64,000 bases of DNA from Flavobacterium anhuiense. GTDB taxonomy: Bacteria > Bacteroidota > Bacteroidia > Flavobacteriales > Flavobacteriaceae. Positions 23,443 through 31,205 of the stretch are shown one piece after another. Every line of letters starts with the position of its first letter. The stretch's first letter is position 1. The stretch spans positions 108,825-172,824 of the forward strand of contig NZ_JUIV01000010.1 in the NCBI RefSeq assembly GCF_004151235.1, given 5' to 3'. Position numbers and translations under genes: made by a program. The notes under the pieces are model-generated. The model was not told where the DNA came from, did not search any database, and worked only from the letters and a program-made list of their open reading frames with translations.

Positions 23443-25713
23443 TTATAAATTTATGGCAATGCCGCTGCGAGATTTCATTAACGGAATTACACGAGATTGT
23501 GAGATGGCCAGTTTTTCCATTAACAGTCTTGCGGTTAAATAACAAACTGTAGATTCTGCACCTTGATTTAAATTGACATTATGTTTTTCTAATCCATCGT
23601 AACCGCCACCGCTTACGGGATTATACATAATTTGATTTAAATGATTTTTGCCTAAAAACCAGTTAAAAGCAGCTTTCATTTTCTTTTTGTATTCTGGAGT
23701 TTTAAAAGCATTATAAAATGCATTTAAAGTTTGAATCGTGTAGGTTACATCTATTGGCTGCTCGCCATACTGGCTTGGCTCTGAGCCTTTATGATGCCAG
23801 CTTTGGTTTGAGATAGCTTTAAATGTTCCTTTTATAAACGTTTTAGAAATCAAGAAATCTAACGAGTCAAGCGCAACTTTTTTGTAAACCGGTTTATTGG
23901 TAATCAAATAAGCGTAAAGCATTGATTCTGGTAAAATGCTGTTTCCGTAAGTCAGATAATTTTCAAACCATTGCCAATCTTCTGTTGCAGTGTCTTCGTA
24001 GTTTGCAAGCAGTTTAGCATTTAGTTTGTTGATGATTGCCGCTACATATAAATTTGGAATTGTAGAATGGTACAAATACAGACCTTTTGTCGCAAAACCA
24101 ATTGAACGAGGCGACTGAATGTTTTCGGCCCATTTCAGTGTATTCAATAAACATTTTGTTGCCTTTTTGGTAATTGCTTCCGGAAGAATATCCGACATAG
24201 AAACAACAGTTCCTAACGCCCAAATAGCTCTTGCATTAGAATCTTCTAAATTTACTTCGGCATTTTGTTCTACATGTTCGCGGTTTTCCTGGTCGACATA
24301 ATTGATAAAATCTCCTTTTGGTTTCTGACAACGCTGAATGAAATCTAAATAAATCAAGATATAAGCCAGATCATCTTTATCCTGAGTCAGTTTGTAATGC
24401 ATACCAAACGCGATTAAAGCTCTCGCATTATCGTCTAAAGTATATCCTGAATCTAAATCTGGAATAGAAATTTTACTAAATTGAATAATTCCTAATTCGG
24501 TAGTTAGTTTTTTGATATGTTTTAATTGAATAGGAGGATAGCTATATTTGATTTCTGATGGATTTTTTATGAGATTTTTATAAGTATTCATTTGTGTGAT
24601 GGCAACATTTTCCCATGATGAAGCTCTCATTTTGGTAAATGAATTGATTCCCATTTCATGTCTTAAATTTTCATTTTCGATCAATTTAATTGCAGCCGCT
24701 GCAAATTGGTCAGAATCTCCAATATCGCACAGAATTCCAGAATCTGCAGTTAAAACTTCTCTCGTATGCGGAATTTTAGATGCCACAATCGGACATGCGC
24801 AGCTCATAGCATAAGCAAAAGTGCCGCTCACTGCCTGGTTCGGGTCTTTTGATGTAAACATATAAATATCGGTTGCTTTCAAATACTCTAAAAGCTCATC
24901 TGTATCCAAATATTTGTTTATAAAACGAACATTATCTTGAAGATTTAATTCTTTAACCAAACCTTCCAGTTTATCTCGATAAGTATCAATGCCATCTCTG
25001 ATTAAGTTTGGATGCGTTTTTCCAATAATTAAATACAAAGCATTTGGCGCTTTTTCTATAATTTTTGGTAAGGCCTGTAAACCTGTTTCTATATTTTTAC
25101 CTTCGCCCAATAGTCCGAAAGTAGCCAAAACTAATCGGTCTTGAATTCCTAATTTTTCTTTTGCCTGTTCTGGTGTTTCATATATCACAATATGAGTTCC
25201 GTGAGGCACGCAAGTAATTATTTCTTCATTGATGTCGTAGTCGTTAATTAGAATTTCTTTAGATTTATTAGTCATTACAAAAACCGAATTGCTATAGCTT
25301 AATAATAGCTTAACGAAAGTTCTCAATTCTTCATTCGGATTCGGAATTACACTGTGAAACGTAAAAGTAACAGGTGCTTTTATAGTGTTTAAAAAATCTA
25401 AAAGATGATCTCCGTAATTTCCTGAAAACAAACCAAATTCATGCTGAATATGAACCAATTTCACAGTTTCATCCTGATTAATTTCCTCTGCTACTTTTGT
25501 ATACTCTTCACGATTTTTGGTATTTAAGGTAAATGCTTGAGTTGGCTGATCTTTGGGTTTATTAACAAGTTCACATATTTCGCATTTGATAGATTTACCA
25601 TAAACATCTGTAATCCCTTTAATGGTATCTTGAGTATAGGTTGCTATGCCACATTGCGTAGGCGGAAAAGTAGATAAAAAAACGATTTTTGATTTATTTG
25701 ATATTGCTTTCAT
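23443..25713 (-). CDS. Two-domain GT4 glycosyltransferase
   Basis: Protein of 756 residues. Residues 1-375 form a GT-B fold of the GT4 family: FLSTFPPTQCGIATYTQDTI at the N-terminus, HIQHEFGLFSGNYGD, VTFTFHSVIPNP, the second-domain nucleotide-sugar loop LLGEGKNIETGLQAL and the GT4 motif SGTFAYAMSCACPIVASKIPHTREVL. Residues about 400-756 are all-helical and look like an alpha/alpha toroid (GYTLDDNARALIAFGMHY, DSNARAIWALGT, WHHKGSEPSQYGEQPIDV, NHLNQIMYNPVSGGGYDGL). The first 20 nt overlap the end of the GH130 gene, so synthesis is coupled. The pair probably makes and degrades or remodels a mannose-containing oligosaccharide. Acceptor unknown. Confidence 0.88.
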   Translation of the reverse strand: MKAISNKSKIVFLSTFPPTQCGIATYTQDTIKGITDVYGKSIKCEICELVNKPKDQPTQAFTLNTKNREEYTKVAEEINQDETVKLVHIQHEFGLFSGNYGDHLLDFLNTIKAPVTFTFHSVIPNPNEELRTFVKLLLSYSNSVFVMTNKSKEILINDYDINEEIITCVPHGTHIVIYETPEQAKEKLGIQDRLVLATFGLLGEGKNIETGLQALPKIIEKAPNALYLIIGKTHPNLIRDGIDTYRDKLEGLVKELNLQDNVRFINKYLDTDELLEYLKATDIYMFTSKDPNQAVSGTFAYAMSCACPIVASKIPHTREVLTADSGILCDIGDSDQFAAAAIKLIENENLRHEMGINSFTKMRASSWENVAITQMNTYKNLIKNPSEIKYSYPPIQLKHIKKLTTELGIIQFSKISIPDLDSGYTLDDNARALIAFGMHYKLTQDKDDLAYILIYLDFIQRCQKPKGDFINYVDQENREHVEQNAEVNLEDSNARAIWALGTVVSMSDILPEAITKKATKCLLNTLKWAENIQSPRSIGFATKGLYLYHSTIPNLYVAAIINKLNAKLLANYEDTATEDWQWFENYLTYGNSILPESMLYAYLITNKPVYKKVALDSLDFLISKTFIKGTFKAISNQSWHHKGSEPSQYGEQPIDVTYTIQTLNAFYNAFKTPEYKKKMKAAFNWFLGKNHLNQIMYNPVSGGGYDGLEKHNVNLNQGAESTVCYLTARLLMEKLAISQSRVIPLMKSRSGIAINL

Positions 25714-26752
25714 GAGGATTCATTTTTAGTTCGGTTAATAACTCGTTTAGGTTCAGAGATGCCACCGCAATCTTATCATCGGCAGCGCCATAATAAATAT
25801 ATAGTTGGTCATCAAAGATGGCGGTTCCTGTTGGGAAAACCACATAATTGACATAACCATGTCTTTCGTAATATTCTGAAGGAGTAATAATGGGTTTTGG
25901 CAGTCTTGCGATCACTTTTGATGGATCTTCTAAATCCAGTAAGATAGCGGCAGCATGATAAACCAAACCTTTCTCTCTTCTTTCAGCAGCATGATAAATT
26001 AAAAGCCAGCCGTCTGCTGTTTCTATTGGCGGGGCTCCAGGACCAATATGACTTGTTTCATGATCAAATTTTGGTTCCATTACAATATGATCGGGAAGAT
26101 TCTTCAGGTAATTTTTCCAAAAATCTTCTGTCAGTTCTGATTTCTTTTCAAACGAAAAAATTTGAATGGATGGAAATAAGCGGTGCAGAGCAACAAATTT
26201 CCCATTGAATTTCTTCGGAAAAAGAACCACATTTTTATCCCAAACAAACAGATTCTCTTTAATAGTCTCCGTCAGCGGATAATTTCTTTCAGTATTAAAA
26301 GCCAGAATCTTTGCAATGCTCGGATTTTGTAAATGCTTTCTAATAAGATTTGTAAATTCGTTAAGAATAAATTTTGGCGTTATAATTCCTTTCTTCTTAA
26401 AAACTTTTAAATCTTTAGAAACAGCCAAAGCGCCACAAGCATTAATTCCGTCGTAAGTGACATAAGTCATATAAAAACTGTCGTCTATTTTAGTAATTCT
26501 TGGGTCTTCGACACCATGAATTTCATAAATATAATCGGGAACAAAAACGGGCTGCGTATTTCTTTCAACTAAAGTGGTTGGACCTTCAAAACGGCAATAA
26601 CCGATGGTTGAAAAATTTCCTTTTTTGGCAGCTCTGTAAAACATGTGAACAGTATTTCCGTCTTGATAAATAGCAGGATTTAAAACACCTAATTCCTCAA
26701 AAGTCCGATCTGTTTTTTCTAAAATGACACCATGTTTTTTAGCTTCTTTCAT
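25694..26752 (-). CDS. GH130 family mannoside phosphorylase
   Basis: Five-bladed beta-propeller enzyme of 352 residues in glycoside hydrolase family 130. Family marks are FNPAI-type start (ELGVLNPAIYQDGNTVHMFYRAA), HGVEDPRITKIDDSFYMTYVTYDG, the strand YDHETSHIGPGAPPIETADGWLLIYHA-like region (here KFDHETSHIGPGAPPI and GWLLIYHAA), and VVFPTGTAIFDDQLYIYYGAADDKIAVA at the end. Members phosphorolyse beta-mannosides to mannose-1-phosphate; some are named misleadingly as pesticidal proteins in databases. No signal peptide, so it acts in the cytoplasm. Overlaps the glycosyltransferase gene by 20 nt. Confidence 0.9.
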   Translation of the reverse strand: MKEAKKHGVILEKTDRTFEELGVLNPAIYQDGNTVHMFYRAAKKGNFSTIGYCRFEGPTTLVERNTQPVFVPDYIYEIHGVEDPRITKIDDSFYMTYVTYDGINACGALAVSKDLKVFKKKGIITPKFILNEFTNLIRKHLQNPSIAKILAFNTERNYPLTETIKENLFVWDKNVVLFPKKFNGKFVALHRLFPSIQIFSFEKKSELTEDFWKNYLKNLPDHIVMEPKFDHETSHIGPGAPPIETADGWLLIYHAAERREKGLVYHAAAILLDLEDPSKVIARLPKPIITPSEYYERHGYVNYVVFPTGTAIFDDQLYIYYGAADDKIAVASLNLNELLTELKMNPHESNIK

Positions 26753-27022
26753 TACCCTTCTAAATTTTATCTAAAATTACTTTGAGACAGAAGCGACAAT
26801 TAATCCAATCGATCAAAAAATTAACTCAAAAGCACAAACATGGTAATTCTGTAAGGCTTTCAAATAATAGTGAAAGTGGCTTATACTCTAGCATTGATTT
26901 AATTTATTGCGATAATAATAAAGCGCATAGAGTTAATACGATTTGTAGGAATAAAGGAACTTTGAGATAGACAGAAAAAGGCTTATAAAACAGTCATATT
27001 AAGAACTTAAAAATCAAATATT

Positions 27023-27184
27023 ATGTTACGTTGGACAGTTATATTTATCATTTTGGCCATTATAGCCGGAATTTTTGGTTTTGGCGGAATCGCTGCCGGA
27101 GCCGCGAGCATTGCAAAAATTTTATTCTTTATCTTTTTAGTCCTGTTTATCATTTCTTTAATTACAGGAAGAAGAAAAGTTTAG
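27023..27184 (+). CDS. DUF1328/YtjA-like small membrane protein
   Basis: A 53-residue protein, [20 protein letters not shown] followed by [20 protein letters not shown] and [13 protein letters not shown]. Two membrane helices joined by a glycine/alanine loop and a basic end are exactly the DUF1328 (YtjA) pattern, a common stress-associated small membrane protein of unknown function. It is too short for routine gene finding by length but matches the family over its whole length. A strong hairpin follows 19 bp after the stop codon. Neighbours on the minus strand (DinB, DoxX) fit a general stress neighbourhood. Confidence 0.9.
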   Translation: MLRWTVIFIILAIIAGIFGFGGIAAGAASIAKILFFIFLVLFIISLITGRRKV

Positions 27185-27202
27185 TTTCTTTTTTAAGGTT
27201 AA

Positions 27203-27256
27203 AAGGTTCAGAGTTACAAAGGTTCAAAGTTTTTAGCCTTTGTAACTCTGAACCTT
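27203..27256. terminator. Bidirectional terminator, 20-bp stem
   Basis: AAGGTTCAGAGTTACAAAGG (27203-27222) is exactly inverted at 27237-27256, around a 14-nt loop containing a T-run. It lies between the convergent DUF1328 gene and the minus-strand membrane protein gene. The arms are a repeat of the AAGGTTCARAG type. Confidence 0.8.
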
Positions 27257-27275
27257 TGTTTCTTTGCACCTTATT

Positions 27276-27743
27276 TTAGTACCATTTTGCATAATATTTC
27301 CGAGTTATAAAAGCAATCGGAATTCCTACACAGCAAATCACAATAAGGATAGACAGTAAAAGCGCGAAATCTAAATTTTTCTCGGGTAGAACTGGAAAAA
27401 CAATTGGCAGCACGACAAGATTCATTACAATCCAAATAAAAAAGCCATAAGAAATTCCTGAGAGCAAAGTATTTATTTTAAAAAATGGGATATAGGGAAA
27501 AATTTTAAAATAAAACCAAGCAAAAATAAAAGCAATTAAGAAATGAAGTCCCAAACCCACAAAAGTCATTTCTGTTCCTGCTGTATACGCTTCTTTTTTA
27601 AAAATTCCGCTTGCAATAGATTGCAAAATTTTTTCTGCTGTTGTTTTATGTAATATTCCTGCATAAATCAAAATAGCGGCTGTAATGTCTAATGTTCCCG
27701 CTACTAAACCAGATGAAACAATGGTCTTAACTTTTGATCTCAT
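27276..27743 (-). CDS. Four-helix membrane protein of unknown function
   Basis: Protein of 155 residues with four membrane segments: TIVSSGLVAGTLDITAAILIYAGI, TFVGLGLHFLIAFIFAWFYF, LSGISYGFFIWIVMNLVVLP and LLLSILIVICCVGIPIAFI. Between the first two is a soluble loop with QSIASGIFKKEAY. Its opening SGLVAGTLDITAA resembles YagU/DUF1440-like proteins, but I am not certain of the family. It lies 27 bp downstream of the DinB gene on the same strand and is probably co-transcribed with it. No function can be given. Confidence 0.75.
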   Translation of the reverse strand: MRSKVKTIVSSGLVAGTLDITAAILIYAGILHKTTAEKILQSIASGIFKKEAYTAGTEMTFVGLGLHFLIAFIFAWFYFKIFPYIPFFKINTLLSGISYGFFIWIVMNLVVLPIVFPVLPEKNLDFALLLSILIVICCVGIPIAFITRKYYAKWY

Positions 27744-27770
27744 AAAATTTGTTTTGAGTTAAATACTGCT

Positions 27771-28280
27771 CTAATGTTTTTTGATATGTTCGTAAATCGA
27801 TTTTAACTGGCGATTATGTCTCTGCGTATGCACAATGGCAAAATGAAGCCATTCGTATATAGTGAAATAATCAAATCCGGGTACTTTAGCATCCATGCAT
27901 GTCAGTGTCAAATCGTAAGTTTCTGCAGTTTCAAATAAATCATTTTGTATTTTTTTGACAGAAGCCAGCAGAGTGCTTTTTTCATACTCAATAGCAGGAG
28001 GTTTTATATTTTCGGGAGATTGGTATTTAGTAGTATAATCTAAAAAGATGGAGTCGAGTCCTTTTACATTTTCGTCAGGTTCTCTATTGGTTTTTTCGGT
28101 TTTTCCAGCAAATAGCATGGTAAGACCTGAGCAGGCTAGAATACTATGCTGTACGGTTTGTCCAGCTGTCCAGCTTCCTTCAAACGGAACAATATTGATT
28201 TCTTCTTTTGAAAAAGAAGAAAGTAAGTCGCCCAATTTACTGTAGGTTTCCAGTATGGTATTTTGAATAGCGCTTTTCAT
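27771..28280 (-). CDS. DinB family protein
   Basis: Four-helix bundle protein of 169 residues of the DinB/YfiT-like superfamily. The three metal-binding histidines expected of the fold can be assigned: H45-46 region in AGQTVQHSILACSG, and the pair in EWLHFAIVHTQRHNRQLKSI near the end. DinB proteins include thiol-dependent transferases and other metal enzymes; activity here is unknown. First gene of a two-gene unit with the membrane protein downstream. The start codon is supported by the family pattern beginning with a helix directly after Met. Confidence 0.88.
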   Translation of the reverse strand: MKSAIQNTILETYSKLGDLLSSFSKEEINIVPFEGSWTAGQTVQHSILACSGLTMLFAGKTEKTNREPDENVKGLDSIFLDYTTKYQSPENIKPPAIEYEKSTLLASVKKIQNDLFETAETYDLTLTCMDAKVPGFDYFTIYEWLHFAIVHTQRHNRQLKSIYEHIKKH

Positions 28281-28457
28281 TTTTTTTAATTTTAGAAATT
28301 AAAAATTCAACAGTACATGTTTACCGATTGGTTAAAAAACCTCAGTACATTATCTGTGAAATTAAATTTATAGAATTAGGGGAAATGATACTCCCTCAAA
28401 TATACAATAAAAAATATTAAAATACTATAAGTCAGGTATTTGAGGAGTGTTAATTTT

Positions 28458-28670
28458 TTAAGGAAGCACTTCGCAGAAGTAACCGTGCGAATTTAAAATG
28501 TCGATGATTTTTGTATTCGAAATAGTGGGTGCATGAATACGGAGGATTTTGTCGCAATCTTCTAAATCGAAGTTGATCGAGCTATTTGGAAAATGCTCAA
28601 GAAGCTTCTCAATGATAACTTGACATTGAGATTCTTCCTGAACATTTGTTTTAAAAACTTCAATAATCAT
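28458..28670 (-). CDS. Small HMA-like protein of unknown function
   Basis: 70-residue protein reading MIIEVFKTNVQEESQCQVII followed by EKLLEHFPNSSINFDLEDCD. The alternation strand-helix-strand-strand-helix-strand and the ending IIDILNSHGYFCEVLP fit a ferredoxin-like (heavy-metal-associated-like) fold, but the CxxC metal motif is absent. It lies 13 bp downstream of the DoxX gene and shares its direction, so the two are one transcript. Function unknown; the DoxX link hints at a redox or stress setting. Confidence 0.75.
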   Translation of the reverse strand: MIIEVFKTNVQEESQCQVIIEKLLEHFPNSSINFDLEDCDKILRIHAPTISNTKIIDILNSHGYFCEVLP

Positions 28671-28683
28671 AAAGTTTTGATTT

Positions 28684-29064
28684 TTAGAGTGCTATGTTTT
28701 TATAACGCTGTATTCTGTGATATGTTACATACGATACAATTAAAACGGCAAAAACAATTAAAGGAAAGAAAGATTGAAAATCTACTCCATCAACTGCAAA
28801 ATGACTTATGGATGCAAAAATGAAATCGAATGCAAATCCGGCATAAGCCCATTCTTTGATTCTTCCAGGCACTTGTGGAATAATCAAAGCTAAAACGCCA
28901 AGGATTTTAAACACGACTAATGCATTTCCGAAATATTCTGGATAGCCAAGATGTCTGATTCCTTCTTTTGCCATTTCTGACTGAGAAGTTAATGCAGGCA
29001 TAACACCTTCAAATAAAAAGATTAAAATAGTAGTAGTCCAGAAAATGATTTTGGTTGTCTTCAT
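28684..29064 (-). CDS. DoxX family membrane protein
   Basis: Membrane protein of 126 residues with four hydrophobic segments, matching the DoxX family (FEGVMPALT at the first segment, GYPEYFGNALVVFKILGVLALIIP in the second, KEWAYAGFAFDFIFASISHFAVDG in the third). DoxX proteins are small quinone-related or redox-stress membrane proteins; the exact job of this subgroup is not known. First gene of a two-gene unit with the 70-residue protein downstream. The 530 bp before it carry no gene but a large nested palindrome. Confidence 0.88.
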   Translation of the reverse strand: MKTTKIIFWTTTILIFLFEGVMPALTSQSEMAKEGIRHLGYPEYFGNALVVFKILGVLALIIPQVPGRIKEWAYAGFAFDFIFASISHFAVDGVDFQSFFPLIVFAVLIVSYVTYHRIQRYKNIAL

Positions 29065-29197
29065 TGGGTATTTGTTTTTAAATAGTTATTAGTTAATGTA
29101 TTACAAATGTACTATTCTTATTTTTTCATGAAATACCTATTTATGACTATTTTGGGGGCATTTGGGACAAGAATCTGATTTTAGATTTTAGAATGTA

Positions 29198-29220
29198 GAT
29201 TTTAGATTTTAGATTTTTTC
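29198..29220. repeat. Short tandem repeat TTTTAGA
   Basis: Run of the 7-nt unit TTTTAGA (29178-29220, interrupted once by ATGTAGA). The complementary sequence type (AATCTAA) recurs at 57478-57510. Confidence 0.6.
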
Positions 29221-29247
29221 TAGCGGTATTTAAAAACGATTGTCAGT

Positions 29248-29300
29248 CTGAGCGGAGTCGAAGACCTTTTACGTTATGAAAGTGCTTCGACTTCGCTCAG
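29248..29300. repeat. Inverted repeat of the CTGAGCGGAGTCGAAG family
   Basis: 16-bp arms at 29248-29263 and 29285-29300 with one mismatch. Same family as 18747-18827 and 57364-57450. Confidence 0.75.
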
Positions 29301-29358
29301 CATAACATATGGAAAATTTGAACAAAAAAAACTTTGTCAAAGTTTTAATGAAAGTAGT

Positions 29359-29547
29359 TCTCGCAAAGACGCGAAGTCGCAAAGTTTTTTTTAGCTCTCG
29401 CAAATTTGGCAGATTGAGCAGATTATTTATTTTCTTGCTTAAAAATCTAATCTGCTTAATCTGCCAAATCTGTGGGAAACAAATCCTTTAATCTTTTTTA
29501 ATCTTTGGCTTGAAAATAAAACTTTGCGACTTCGCGTCTTTGCGAGA
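29359..29547. repeat. Nested long palindrome, 30-bp outer and 22-bp inner arms
   Basis: Outer arms 29359-29388 and 29518-29547 are perfectly complementary over 30 bp and begin TCTCGCAAAGACGCGAAG. Inner arms 29404-29425 and 29448-29469 (ATTTGGCAGATTGAGCAGAT...) match over 22 bp with one G-T. The two arms come from two different repeat types set one inside the other. No reading frame crosses it. It fills most of the 529-bp gap between the DoxX and GNAT genes. Confidence 0.85.
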
Positions 29548-29593
29548 GATTTAAGTGTTGATTTATTGGAATTTGGATATTAAAACTTGGAAT

Positions 29594-30325
29594 TTACGTC
29601 AGTTGGTAATTCGTAATCGTAAACAAATCCACAAAGCCCAATCTCGTATAAATGCCTTTTCCTAATGCAGAAGCTTGCAGTTGTGCATATTCACAATCGG
29701 CATCAATGGCTTCATTAATGGCAAATTTCATGATTTCTTCGGCGAAACCTCTTTTGCGCATTTCTGGAATAACGCCGACGCCGTGAATTCCCATAATATC
29801 TCCAGTTTGAAAAAGAGTCAATGTTCCAATCGCTTTTCCTTCAAAATGAACTAAGTAGAATTTCACATTTTCGTAATTAGCAACCAAAGTTTCTTTGCTG
29901 ATTACATAACTAAAAGAAAGCGGATAAATATCTGACCAAGTTTTGGCATCTTCTTCATTTAAAACTCTTTTGAAAGTAAGGCTGTATTGAAGCGGAAATT
30001 TTTCTCTCAGTTTTAAAGCCATTGCCACAAGCTGAATTCGAATATGAAAGCCATTTTTTTCGAAAATTTCTTTAGAATTACTTCCAAAAATATCCCAATA
30101 AGGAATAACCAAACCTGGATTTTTCTCCATTGTTTCCTGAATCTGCAGAAAGTTTTCTTCGGTAATATCTTCTCTAGACCATAATCTATTTGGCCAGCCT
30201 GAGTTTTTTATTTGAGAAAATTCAAAAGGATCATTTTTATGATAAGAAAGGAGAGGAGTTGCAACAGTTTTCCAAAGAGTGGTAAGATTGTCAATATTGT
30301 CTTTGATGAGGTCTAGATGGTTCAT
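29594..30325 (-). CDS. GNAT family N-acetyltransferase
   Basis: Acetyltransferase of 243 residues. The GNAT core is in the C-terminal half: KFYLVHFEGKAIGTLTLFQTG (beta strands 3-4), the acetyl-CoA loop GVGVIPEMRKRGFAEEIMKFAI with its R-x-x-G-x pattern, and the end YAQLQASALGKGIYTRLGFVDL. The N-terminal 100 residues are a separate helical region. Substrate unknown. It lies 73 bp downstream of the Crp/Fnr gene in the same direction and could be read from the same promoter. Confidence 0.88.
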   Translation of the reverse strand: MNHLDLIKDNIDNLTTLWKTVATPLLSYHKNDPFEFSQIKNSGWPNRLWSREDITEENFLQIQETMEKNPGLVIPYWDIFGSNSKEIFEKNGFHIRIQLVAMALKLREKFPLQYSLTFKRVLNEEDAKTWSDIYPLSFSYVISKETLVANYENVKFYLVHFEGKAIGTLTLFQTGDIMGIHGVGVIPEMRKRGFAEEIMKFAINEAIDADCEYAQLQASALGKGIYTRLGFVDLFTITNYQLT

Positions 30326-30398
30326 TGTAAATGACGAGTTTGAATTATACTGACAAAGGTAAATTGAGTTTTTCAGAAAAGCCTTTACATATGTTGAT

Positions 30399-30998
30399 TT
30401 ACAAATCTTTTTCCAAACTTTTTCTGATTCGGCTTAACTGCGTTGGCGTAATGCCCAAATGCGAAGCAATATGCAATAATGGAACACGATCTGCAATAGT
30501 TGGATGTTTCTCTAAAAGGCTTACATATCTTTCGGTTGCGTTTTGCATCACTAAAGCGACTTCTCTTTGTTCTTTTTCGATGATCCAGTTTTTTTCTAGA
30601 TGGGCAATATAAAAGTTTTTGAGATCGTCATTTTTATAGATCAGCTCCATATATTTTTTATAATTGATGTTGATGACGATACAATCTTCTAAAGCTTCAA
30701 TTGTAAAATTTGAGGGAGTTTGCAGCATCAGCGAAACTTTAGAACCTGCAAAATAATTTTCAAGAAAAAGATTTTTGTTATAGAAATTTCCCTGCTCATC
30801 TGTAATAAAAGCCCTTAAAATTCCTTTGGCAACAAAATGAAGATTTTTAGCAATTTCTCCATTTCCTAATAATGTTTCTCCTTTTTTAAGAGTTTGGAAA
30901 TGCGTAGTGCTTTCTATCTGCTTCCAAGACTGATCAGAAAGCGGGTAGTAGCTTTCGATGGTTTGTTTTAGATTGTTGAGGTACTCTTGATGATGCAT
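30399..30998 (-). CDS. Crp/Fnr family transcriptional regulator
   Basis: Regulator of 199 residues from the chosen start MHHQEYL. I prefer this start to one 50 codons upstream because the extra residues do not look like a folded domain, and a -7 box (TACTTTTG on the minus strand, 31029-31022) lies within that extension. The N-terminal cNMP-binding-type barrel is visible (FQTLKKGETLLGNGEIAKNLHFVAKGILRAF and NYFAGSKVSLMLQTPSNFTIEALED), then the long dimer helix and a C-terminal HTH (LLHIASHLGITPTQLSRIRKSL). The phosphate-binding residues of true cAMP binders are not obvious, so the effector is unknown. Confidence 0.9.
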   Translation of the reverse strand: MHHQEYLNNLKQTIESYYPLSDQSWKQIESTTHFQTLKKGETLLGNGEIAKNLHFVAKGILRAFITDEQGNFYNKNLFLENYFAGSKVSLMLQTPSNFTIEALEDCIVININYKKYMELIYKNDDLKNFYIAHLEKNWIIEKEQREVALVMQNATERYVSLLEKHPTIADRVPLLHIASHLGITPTQLSRIRKSLEKDL

Positions 30999-31205
30999 TA
31001 TTGTAGTATTTTTAAGCTTATCAAAAGTAGCAAAAAACTGTTTCGTGTTTTTTGTTATTAAGCTATTAAAAATATATTTAGGATAAAAAAAGTAAAAAAA
31101 ATAGCTCATTTTAATACAAAGAAAACTTTTAGAGGTAAAATCCTGCATGCTGTAATTTTATTTTCGTGCTCATTTTATGAATTAATCAATTAAATAAAAT
31201 AAACA

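Noticed and set aside
26782..26970. 62-codon plus-strand frame upstream of the DUF1328 gene
   Set aside because: Composition is that of random AT-rich DNA, with no hydrophobic or domain pattern and no -7 box. It is more likely untranslated upstream sequence.
30999..31148. N-terminal extension of the Crp/Fnr gene
   Set aside because: The extra 50 residues are unlike the family and contain a good minus-strand -7 box (31029-31022).
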